Source: VGJW01 sp035285595 (lineage in GTDB: Bacteria; Cyanobacteriota; Sericytochromatia; S15B-MN24; VGJW01). From it: a stretch of DNA of 14,258 nt. A program made the position numbers and the translations under genes. The stretch lies in contig JAYKGV010000063.1 of the NCBI GenBank assembly GCA_035285595.1, positions 1 through 14,258 on the forward strand, given 5' to 3'. This document shows, piece after piece, positions 1 through 7,077 of this stretch. Position 1 is the first letter of the stretch; each line of letters begins with the position of its first letter. The notes under the pieces were generated by a model. The model did not search any database, was not told the DNA's origin, and was given only the letters and a program-made list of their open reading frames with translations.

Positions 1-1
1 G

Positions 2-76
2 GCCATCCGCACCCGATACCACCGAGCAATTCAGGATCTGAACAACTGGCTTCACGCACAGGAGGGCTCCCCGTGA
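2..76 (+). CDS. C-terminal end of a HEPN-domain protein (HI0074-like), partial
   Basis: Only the last 24 codons lie in the window, ending at TGA 74-76. The tail has the pattern of the last helix of HI0074-family nucleotidyltransferase substrate-binding (HEPN) proteins, an 'IRxRY...I..L..WL' run. It overlaps the next gene's GTG start by 3 nt within GTGA (73-76), which indicates translational coupling. In this family the HEPN protein pairs with an MNT nucleotidyltransferase, and many such pairs act as toxin (HEPN RNase) and antitoxin (MNT, which AMPylates the HEPN partner). The catalytic RxxxxH region would lie outside the window. The family call rests on a short tail plus context. Confidence 0.55.
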   Translation, partial: AIRTRYHRAIQDLNNWLHAQEGSP

Positions 77-423
77 CCGAAACGGGCCTCTCTCCTGCCG
101 ACCTCGAAAAAATCCGAGGCGTCCTGCGTGCCTACCCGGAGGTCAGGACGGCGTGGCTTTTCGGGTCACGCGCAAAGGGCTGCCCTAGGGCTACCTCGGA
201 CATCGACCTGGCGCTAGAAGGGCCAGCCGATGCCCTTGCGGGTGCGCGCATCGCGACAGCACTCGAGGAATTGCCTCTGCCGTGGACCTTCGACGTCGTG
301 GTCATGGCGACCCTGACCCATCCCGGCTTGATCGAACACATCCGACGGGTGGGCCTGGCCATCTACGACAGGGCACAGGACGGCGGTCGGTATCTCGACC
401 CGGACGAGCGGCTCGGAGCTTGA
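73..423 (+). CDS. MNT-type minimal nucleotidyltransferase (antitoxin-like)
   Basis: This 116-residue protein has the Pol-beta-type nucleotidyltransferase signature: a Gly-Ser pair at residues 31-32 (LFGSRAKG), followed after about ten residues by the metal-binding pair D43/D45 in SDIDLAL. A likely third acidic residue is D73 in TFDVVV. The length is typical of single-domain MNT proteins, which work with HEPN proteins; in several studied pairs the MNT protein adds AMP to the HEPN toxin. The GTG start at 73 is preceded by AGGAGGG (60-66) and overlaps the stop of the upstream HEPN tail, so the two form one operon. All three motif elements are present, so it looks functional. Confidence 0.85.
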   Translation: MTETGLSPADLEKIRGVLRAYPEVRTAWLFGSRAKGCPRATSDIDLALEGPADALAGARIATALEELPLPWTFDVVVMATLTHPGLIEHIRRVGLAIYDRAQDGGRYLDPDERLGA

Positions 424-439
424 ATCCAGCTGGTCGCCC

Positions 440-700
440 ATGACCAGGGTTCCCGACAACGCGAACCGTGATTGGCTCCAAGTGGCTCTCGGTCACCTGG
501 AATGGGGCCCTCGAAAGTTGTCCCACCGGCAGCCCGTACTTTCGGCCATAGACGAAGAAACCCTTCAGGCCAGGGAAGCCTTGGTGGCGAGATGTGCCTG
601 CGCGAGCGAGTTCTTTGTCCGGAAGGTCCTGCGAGATGTGCTGCTCTCCGAGGATCCCGCCTACCGGGGCAGCGTCCGTGACAGCCTCGACAGGACATAA
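440..700 (+). CDS. Small HEPN-like protein, possibly truncated
   Basis: An 86-codon frame starting 17 nt after the MNT gene, without a clear ribosome binding site. The N-terminus (DWLQVALGHLE) resembles the first helix of HEPN proteins (W..A...L), and the middle (ALVARCACASEFFVRK) followed by GSVRDSLDR recalls another HEPN family that sits beside MNT genes, in which a 'DRLNRLEKLGLI..WLELRELRNxxAHEY' stretch carries the RNxxxH site. That stretch is absent in frame. However, one base back (from about 694) the next frame reads DIKAWLDLVRRELSG, similar to the missing part. I read this as a possible decayed second HEPN gene; a short unrelated ORF is the alternative. No RNase motif survives in frame. 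Confidence 0.4.
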   Translation: MTRVPDNANRDWLQVALGHLEWGPRKLSHRQPVLSAIDEETLQAREALVARCACASEFFVRKVLRDVLLSEDPAYRGSVRDSLDRT

Positions 701-856
701 AGGCATGGCTGGATCTAGTCCGCAGAGAGCTGAGCGGATGCATTCCATGGGATAAATCTGACCCAACTGAGCTTCCTAAATGCCCGCTTGGGGTGCCCCG
801 GGGGGCAAGGCCAGGCGCCTGAAGGGTCCCAGTAAGGACGCCCTCCCGCTCACCCA

Positions 857-3800
857 TCACGCCACCTGGCCTTCGAGCAGGACCCTGATTCTGGAACGGA
901 GGGTGTGGTGATCCACCGTGGAGAAGGTGAGGGACGTATCCCGTAGGATCTGGATTTTGGCCTGACTCATCTTTTCCCCTGCCAGATCCACGCCAAGGCT
1001 CTCCACCTGTGAGCCTATCTCTTGAGCCGTTCTGTTCTTGAGTGTCATGGCGCGGTGTTCCTGACGATTCATGGCTGCCCCAAGGCGGGTTCTAAGGCGG
1101 TTGATGCGCGTCAGGGCCGCATCACAAAGTCCGATCGCCGCTTCGGCTCCCTTTTGACTGCGCAGACAGACCTCGCCAAGTCCCAAGGCACTGACAGTCA
1201 CGGAATCCAGCTTGAGCTGATGGCTATCTCCAACTTCTTCCCCTTGCTGGATCCACAGTCCGAGGCTGCCACCGAATATGATTTTGTAACGCTCTACATT
1301 GAAGCGCTCATACTCGATCTGAATTGCATGTGGCCCGCCCGACAACCTCGAGGAACCCACCAGCTCGAACTCGTACTTGCTGTAGAGCTGGGTCCCGTTA
1401 TAGTTCGTTCCGGCCGTCTTTCGCATGCCCCAGCCAGACGATTTTCCATCCGTGGAAGGCGCAATCGTTTGGCCGTTGACCTTGAGGATCACACTGTCTT
1501 CCTTCAGGAGCAGTCCCGTGACCTGGCTGGGGAAGCCGGTGTCGCAGTCGCTGCTTTCTGGGGAGTTGGCCGAGAGCGTGAAGGCGTTCTCGCCCGCCCT
1601 GACATAGGAAAGTCTGAATGACGTCAATGACGTGGCCGCGTCAGCTTTGGGAGCCAGGATCTCTATTCGTCTGACGCCCCCTTCCTCCACGATTCGAAAG
1701 CCCGTCCCGCTGCCCGTCAGATCCTCCTGGAGCGCGATGCCGTTCATGGACAGGGCAAGCGAACTTCGATCTTCATAGGAGAGAACGTCACCCGGGAGCA
1801 CCAGGGAGCTCGGGAGCCAGCGTGAGTCCTGGCTCCCATCTTGCCAGTACCGGACACTGAGACCCTGCGAGGTGGCGGCATTTGGCAGCGCCGTCCCACC
1901 ATGCAGATGAAGAATTCGAGGTGCGAGGTCCAGGGTCCAGCCACTCGTTTGTGTCATGCCATTGCTTGTCACCTTGAAGGCATCCGGGTCACCCGAACCA
2001 GCCCCGCTTACCGAGCCACCGTTTGGTGTCGCCAAACCCCAGTAGTCGGGCTTGCCGGCCAGCTGGAGGTCAAGGACACCATCCGTGCGGTTTGTCCCTG
2101 CGCTGTCGGCCCAGTACCTGACTCCAAGACTCTGATTCAAGGTGCCCATGCTGGCCCCATCGAAAGTGACGGTGCGGATGTCCGGATCGTAGTAGGCCTC
2201 ACCGGCCGCCTGGGTGCCAGCTGGTTTCAAGAGGATGGCCCCGCCGGAGCGTAGACCCACGATGGACTGTGGACTTCCGGGGCTGCCGAGACCGTAAAGC
2301 TCGGGGGTCACATCCCGGAGGATGATGTCCACGTCTTGATCGCCCTCAATTAAGCCACCTGCTGCATCCGCATGAATCGGCACGATGGAGCCGTACCGAA
2401 GCTCGTAGTCGGTTCGGTAGGCAACCGAAAGCCCTTCGCCGTTTTTCGGTCGATCGTCGCCCTTGATGAGGAGCGTACGCAGGTTCGAATCATTAGGATC
2501 GAAGCTCCATCCGCTCGTACCCGTCGGGTCGTAGGCGATAATCGTGGATCCACGGCGGACTTCGATGCTGCTCCCAGACTGGCCCAGATTGTAGCGTACA
2601 GGTGTGTAGTCCAAAGATAAGCTAACCGTATCCTCGCTCGGTTGACTCGTGAATCCGACCCCGCCGAAGCCCGACACCTGCAGCACATCATTGGAGTCAG
2701 GTACGTGGCTGCCGTGGAAGCTGAGGGTGCCGTTGGCGATGAAAAACCGTTCGTGGAATCGTAGGGTACCTGGACCGTACTGCTTCCGGGACTGATCCGC
2801 AGCACGCGAATCGAAGGCTGTCCTTGAACCTCATAGAGGTTGAACGGCACGGCATAAGTGGTTGAAACCCCCGCGGTATCCCCGTCCACATTGAGTCGAG
2901 GGACCCGTGTGGAGGAACGAACGGCCACGGGATCGAAGTTGAGGATCTCGATGGAGGCACCAGCATCCAGCTTGTTCCTGACAAGAGCAATGCGATCCCC
3001 AGTTGGGGAGAAGGTCGCCTCTGCGTTGTAGCTATAGAAGTATCCCGGGGACAATCTGGTCCACGCTCCCCCGTTCTTGCGCGCGTAAAGACCGTTGTAA
3101 CCGAACACCGAGGTCGAAAGCTCCCACGTGTCGTTCACGGTCACCGTCTGGACGTTGCCCTCCGGGTCGACGACGGTGGTTGTTCGTGGAACTGAAAAGC
3201 TTCTTCGTTCGCTGGTGTCAAAGGTCCGGCCGGAAGGATCCAGCGCAACGGAGCCCTCGGCGCCGTACGCGAGGGTCGTGTGACCTCTGCGGACGGACAG
3301 GTAGTCGCCGTCCGAGGACCATCGAGGCGTGTTATGGGACAGTTGAAAGGTTGAGCTGCTTCCTGCACTGCGGGTTTGCGAACTGCCGGTTTGACTACTC
3401 CCCCACGACTGCGACTGGGTGTATTCAGCGACCGTTCGGGTGGTGCCCCGGGTGAACTGTCTCGTTTCCCCGAGGGTGATTTCGGGGGCAAGCGTGCCTC
3501 CGAGCAGGACTCGGTGTCCGTTGTAGGAGGTATCCAGTGCCAACTGCTCGATGGCCTTCAGGTCCTCGATGACGGCTGCTTGCAGGATGCTGCGCTCTTC
3601 AGTCGTGAGCGAGCCCTGAGCGGCTTGAAGGGCTCGGTTGCGGAGCGAAAGTACGTGTTCGGAAACAAGAGCCATGCCCGACTCGGCGACTTGAAGCAAG
3701 TTCAGGCTGTCTTGAATGTTGGCCAGAGCTTGCTGACTGCCACGAATCACTGCCTCTGAACGCGCCTGCCTCGTCATCTGGCCGACGTGCAAGGAAGCTC

Positions 3801-3900
3801 TCAGGTTTCCTGGCCGCTCTGACACCCGACGCAGGCTGTCTGCCCACGCCGTTTCCATGCGTCGATAGGTCGAGCCGAGACCTGCCGATCGGATCTCCAT
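857..3900 (-). CDS. Giant flagellin with large beta-rich insert, split by a one-base frameshift
   Basis: Flagellins polymerise into the flagellar filament through conserved N- and C-terminal helices (D0/D1). Residues 40-135 match the N-terminal domain (NIQDSLNLLQVAESGM, TSYNGHRVLLGG). The last ~105 residues match the C-terminal domain (an EAAIGLCDAALTRIN helix, then LGAAMNRQEH and EKMSQAKIQIL). The gene is in two frames: residues 1-386 are read from ATG 3898-3900 down to a T5 run (A5 at 2742-2746 on +), and the rest continues one base back down to TGA 857-859. One extra T gives a single frame of 1015 codons. The ~760-residue insert holds PD40-like motifs (RWSSDGDYLSV ~193-203; FSPTGDRIALVR ~297-308) and about five repeats of a beta module between residues ~440 and 865. 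The N-terminus lacks the usual SSGLRIN...DDAAG segment. AAGG lies just before the start. No other flagellar gene is in the window. Whether it is expressed depends on the frameshift being real. Confidence 0.82.
2226..2581 (-). repeat. First part of the repeated beta modules in the flagellin insert
   Basis: This covers module 1 (about 2414-2581) and the linker after it; further copies lie at about 2113-2245, 1843-1981, 1603-1762 and 1309-1495. The shared pattern is a V/L-rich strand with a Gly turn (e.g. IEVRRGSTII), a SGW or YYD step, a strand such as NLRTLLIKG or DIRTVTFDG, then LxVxY (EGLSVAYRTD, QSLGVRYWAD, QGLSVRYWQD, SFRLSYVRAG). Divergence is high, so these are protein-level repeats only, with no long DNA repeat. 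Confidence 0.5.
2742..2746 (-). other. Frameshift site in the flagellin gene (T5 run)
   Basis: On the coding strand the run reads ggTTTTTcatc. Upstream of it the frame reads VPYDSTNGF; downstream, sensible protein (FIANGTLSFHGS) continues only one base back. A sixth T would fuse the frames exactly. It could be a real deletion, a homopolymer undercall, or a slippage/phase-variable site. Confidence 0.8.
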
Positions 3901-4038
3901 CCTTGTTGATCCTTATTTGCGTCATGAAACAATACCGTATTTGATTCGAAAAAGAATTATGATTATGTCGTATCAGCATCAAGCAAGCTTGTCCCTGGGC
4001 ACTATGTAACTCACTCGGTTGATTGACTTTCTTGACTT

Positions 4039-4074
4039 GAGTCAGATTGCAGGAAGCCCGTCCTGCAGGGACTC
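4039..4074. repeat. Imperfect hairpin upstream of the flagellin gene
   Basis: The arms TGCAGGA (4048-4054) and TCCTGCA (4061-4067) pair perfectly around a 6-base loop. Outside them GAGTC (4039-4043) pairs with GACTC (4070-4074) across a 4/2 internal loop. Just before it TGACT-TG-AGTCA forms a small palindrome. No T-run follows on either strand, so a simple terminator is unlikely; an operator or RNA element is possible. Confidence 0.4.
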
Positions 4075-4305
4075 TCGTCGAGGGCCAAGTAGTCCTAACC
4101 AGTCAAGAGTGAGTTGCTAAGTCAAGACCTAGAGGAACCAGCTGCGATCACGACGTGCGATTCCAGCCGCCGCCCCTAGTCTCACGCACGGATCGCGTTG
4201 CCTCTGGCCCCGCCAGCGTGAAGCCCAGAGCGATGTCAGCGACCCCCTAGACGAAAATCTCTCGCTGCAAGGCCGGAATTCCATAGGATGATTCGCAAAG
4301 CTATG

Positions 4306-4342
4306 CCCCCCTCGAAGAGTAAATTCTGCTCCTCGAGGGGGG
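4306..4342 (-). terminator. Probable terminator of the seven-EF-hand gene
   Basis: Two 14-base arms (4306-4319 and 4329-4342), rich in C and G, flank a 9-base loop. On the minus-strand transcript all 14 positions pair, one as G-U, whereas the plus-strand transcript has an A-C mismatch, which favours the minus strand. It lies 65 nt after the stop codon of the EF-hand gene. The bases after it are only weakly T-rich (CATAGCTTTG), so efficiency is uncertain. Confidence 0.5.
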
Positions 4343-4407
4343 CGGTCTGTCACAGGCGGACGGGACCAAGATTAGGAGGAACCCGTAACAGCCTCTGGCT
4401 GGCCAGT

Positions 4408-5301
4408 TTAGAAGGCCGGGACGCCGAACTCCTCGGTCGTGTTGGCGTCAGGAACGGTCGTGGCCGATTCTGCGCCGCCCTCGACGGCAGGCGCCTCGAC
4501 AGGAGCCGGGGGAGGCGCCACCTCTTCCGGGATGGCTTCAGGCTCCGCCGGCAATTCCTGTTGGACGGGGGCCGGACTCTGCCGGAAGGCCAGCCACTCC
4601 TCTCGTGTGACCTTCCCGTCCTGGTCGCCATCTGCCGCCGCAAGCTGGTCAGCCGGCAGCTCACCTGCCGTCAGGACCTTGTCGCCATCCTGGTCATAGT
4701 CCTTGAACTGCCGAATGGCCGCGCGCATCTCCCTGAACGCGACGAATTCGGCCTCGCTCACCTTGCCATCACCATCTGCGTCCATCTTCCTGAAACGCTT
4801 GAATCGCTTGGCCTCTCCGGCCTCCAGTACGCCGTCGCCATTTTGGTCGAAGCCCTTGAAGAGATCCTGGAACGAGATACCCTCACGCGCCTTGCGACGC
4901 ATCTCGCCTCGGGTCACGATCCCGTCGCCATTCTCGTCACGGTCTTTCAGGTGATCCGGAAGTTCGTCGCCCGTAAGCTTGTCATCCTTGTTCTTGTCCA
5001 GTTTCGAGAATTCCTTCTTGGCCGGCCTGACGGCTTCGGACAGCCTTTTCTCGATATCGCTGACCATGTCATCCCCATTGCGATCTCCGCGAACCCAGCC
5101 ATCCTTGTTGCGCTTGAGTTCGGAGCCCGATGAGGGTTTGGCCTGTTCGCCCTGGCCGTCTGCCAAAGGACCGGCTACCGGGTTTCCTGCTGAGGAGTCG
5201 CCTTGAGCCTCCGCACCCGCTGCCTTCTTTGCCTGCCCTTTGGCGGCCACCACGGGATCAAGCGGACCCGCACGCAGCCCGCCGTTCAAGCGCATATTCA
5301 C
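4408..5301 (-). CDS. Seven-EF-hand calcium-binding protein
   Basis: Seven 12-residue EF-hand loops follow the canonical D-x-[DN]-x-D-x-x-[ILV]-x-x-x-E pattern, at residues 73-84, 102-113, 122-133, 152-163, 174-185, 203-214 and 224-235 (for example DENGDGIVTRGE, DADGDGKVSEAE). All keep the first Asp and last Glu, so calcium binding is likely. A ~65-residue Ala/Gly/Lys-rich N-terminal region precedes them, and a Pro/Glu/Ala-rich tail of ~55 residues follows. There is no signal peptide or membrane segment. The start is GTG 5299-5301, with GGGGAG 6 nt upstream; the ATG two codons later (5293-5295) gives an N-terminus MRLNGG resembling the small protein at 9524 but has poorer spacing. The first five loops match the paralogue at 7074-8150 in spacing without gaps. 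The ligand and partner are unknown beyond calcium. Confidence 0.88.
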   Translation of the reverse strand: MNMRLNGGLRAGPLDPVVAAKGQAKKAAGAEAQGDSSAGNPVAGPLADGQGEQAKPSSGSELKRNKDGWVRGDRNGDDMVSDIEKRLSEAVRPAKKEFSKLDKNKDDKLTGDELPDHLKDRDENGDGIVTRGEMRRKAREGISFQDLFKGFDQNGDGVLEAGEAKRFKRFRKMDADGDGKVSEAEFVAFREMRAAIRQFKDYDQDGDKVLTAGELPADQLAAADGDQDGKVTREEWLAFRQSPAPVQQELPAEPEAIPEEVAPPPAPVEAPAVEGGAESATTVPDANTTEEFGVPAF

Positions 5302-5731
5302 TATCAGCTCCCCCTCTCGATCCCCTCGACAGGAGATGTAGCTGCCCTAACGGACTCTTTGGCGTCAGTTCATTGACAAGAAAAAATTTCTTCACCCATC
5401 CTTTTCTTTGCCGTCCATCTGGTATGGTGGAACCCGCTTTGAGTCACGCCACAGGACCTTCTGGTTCACGTGCGGCCGCAAGCTGGAACTGGCAGACCGG
5501 TCAGCGCCTCAAGGTTTCCCCCTCACGCTAATTCTCGCTAGGGACAGCCGTTGGTCTGACCTTCCAGATGATCGCGGCCAACTGTGAGCGGATTGCACCT
5601 GCCGACCCATGCTGCGTCGGCATGCTCGGCATTTACCCGACCGATTTGCCTCGTGTGGGTCTAACGCCAGCTTGCGCACTGTCCTCAGGGAGCGACGTAG
5701 CACAGCGCCTGCTCGGGGATATGGCTGAAAT
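5302..5731. other. 430-bp stretch without a convincing gene
   Basis: It separates the EF-hand gene (minus) from the decayed gene (plus). An AT-rich patch at 5371-5410 contains TTGACA (5373-5378) overlapping a small inverted repeat, AAGAAA-aaa-TTTCTT (5378-5392), but no -10 box sits at the right distance. Frames here (ATG 5424, ATG 5568) lack an SD and family features; the last ~40 bases could be the eroded 5' part of the next gene. SD-like GGGGAG just upstream of 5301 serves the minus-strand gene. Confidence 0.4.
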
Positions 5732-7077
5732 ATGGCAGAAGGCATCGAGAGTTTGCGCGCAGGCCGGTACAGGGGAATCCGTTCCGATTCGCCCAAACTT
5801 GGGCCCTTACGAACGTGGAGCGATTCCGAACCGCCGTGACTTGGTGGACCGCGGAGCAGAAGGCCCTGCGGCCTGAAACTCTCCTGATCGTGTCGACGTG
5901 TCACACGCGGTGATGCTGGGGACTTCGGAGAAGCTCAAGGATGCCTCGCAATTGGCAGAGGTCAGAAAGAAGTCCTTTGCACAGGCCCTGAACAAGCTCG
6001 AACGTGACGGGATCCTGGATCTTGCGGACAGCAAGGGGGTGACGGTCCAACAACACCTCGATCGAATTGAGACGCTGATCGTCGCGCAGAGGCGGGGGAG
6101 AACATTCGGGTCCCCGTGGCCTTCCGTCCGGCATCGGCAGGTGAAGGCGCGGACGCCTGGTCCCTGTCTGATTTCCGAAAGCATCTGATCCTCGATCTTG
6201 CTCGCCCCAGGCGCATCCGTCAGGGTCTGAACACCTTCGATTGCGGTCCGGCTTCCGCCCAGGGGCTGATCGCACGGCAGGCCCCAGGCCAGTATGCCCG
6301 GCTCGTGATTGACTTGGCCACGCGAGGGCAAGCCCAGACCAGTGCCGGACAAGCAATAAGGATGGATCGCAGCACGGTCGGCAAGGAGAAGATTCTCTAC
6401 CGTTCCGTGACTGGTGAGTTGCTCCTGCCCGCCTTGCGGGACATGGCCCGTGAGAACTGGCCGACGCCAGCTGCGGTAGCGACGGCGCCGTACGTGGGCG
6501 GCAGGGTCTTCAAGAGTGTGGTGAGGGTCGGGAACGGCAGAACGGGAACCACACGACGCGTGGGTGGTGAGGAAGGTGCTGGAGAGGCCTTGACCACCCA
6601 TCAATACGGACAATTGATGAAATCAATCATGGAAGGCCACATGGGCAACGCTCCTGTGGCCACCGTCAGCGAACGGCGTCGGCTGCCTGGCCTGGTTTCT
6701 TAGGCGCTCAAGTCCGGCGCTGTCCCGATGGTCATAAGGACCGCTGATGCCTCGTCGGGTCATGCGGTCCAGATCCTGAAGATGGGCGCCACGATCAGGC
6801 CTGATGGCTCGCAGGGCCAGATGACGGTGAGCTACATGGATCCCCAGGCCGGCGAAGTGACAGAGCTTGCCGGGAGATTCTTTGCTGGTGTCAATCAGGT
6901 GACGTTGCCTCTGGGTCTGCGTCAGGCCCTGATAGACGATCCCGTGCCTCCCCAGGGAGAACTCAGGAGGCCATCAGGGAGACGCTGCATCCTCACCCTC
7001 GAGGCCGCAGCGTCTTCAAGCCCGACGCGTCGCCGGGACCCGGACGGTCCAGCGGCAGGGACGATTGGATTCACTAA
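5732..7077 (+). pseudogene. Decayed gene with a C39/papain-like cysteine peptidase domain
   Basis: Coding sense continues through changing frames: an uncertain beginning near 5732, one frame to ~5884 (RFAQTWALTNVERFRTAV), a second to ~6095 (DRVDVSHAVMLGTSEKLKD), a third to ~6950, and a fourth to TAA 7075-7077. Each later step fits the loss of one base; the clearest is the G5 run at 6094-6098, where six G would join the frames. An in-frame TAG lies at 6701-6703. The third part holds NTFDCGPASAQ (Cys at 6242-6244), then QYARLVIDLAT, and after the TAG, SGHAVQILKMG (His at 6761-6763) and SYMDPQAGEV (Asp at 6839-6841). This Cys...His...Asp order and the 'CGP[AT]..Q....P.EYARLV' context match uncharacterised C39/papain-like proteins I know from myxobacteria and relatives. 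Substrate unknown. As written the gene cannot make a whole protein. Its end overlaps the stop of the EF-hand gene on the other strand. Confidence 0.6.

Larger units (their letters stand above)
3901..4407. other. 507-bp intergenic region between flagellin and EF-hand gene
   Basis: I see no credible gene here; the short frames in it lack family features. The first ~90 bases are AT-rich and probably hold the flagellin promoter: on the minus strand TTGATG is followed after 17 nt by TAATTC, about 60 nt before the ATG, which is only a weak sigma70 match. The region also holds a long imperfect hairpin (4039-4074), a distant inverted pair AACTCACT/AGTGAGTT (about 4009-4016 and 4105-4112), several CTTGAC/GTCAAG words, and the probable terminator of the EF-hand gene (4306-4342). 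Confidence 0.5.

Noticed and set aside
794..807. GC-rich palindrome after the flagellin stop as a terminator
   Set aside because: The self-complementary core leaves too small a loop for the full stem, and no T-run follows on the minus strand.
4288..5133. Long plus-strand open frame over the seven-EF-hand gene
   Set aside because: It is the antisense shadow of the EF-hand repeats; its residues show no family pattern, whereas the minus strand gives seven canonical loops.
5373..5428. TTGACA with TATGGT as a plus-strand promoter
   Set aside because: The spacer is 44 nt, far too long, and no -10 box lies at 16-18 nt.
5807..6613. Minus-strand frame of 268 codons across the decayed peptidase gene
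   Set aside because: No recognisable motif or SD; the plus strand holds Cys/His/Asp motifs across the same stretch.
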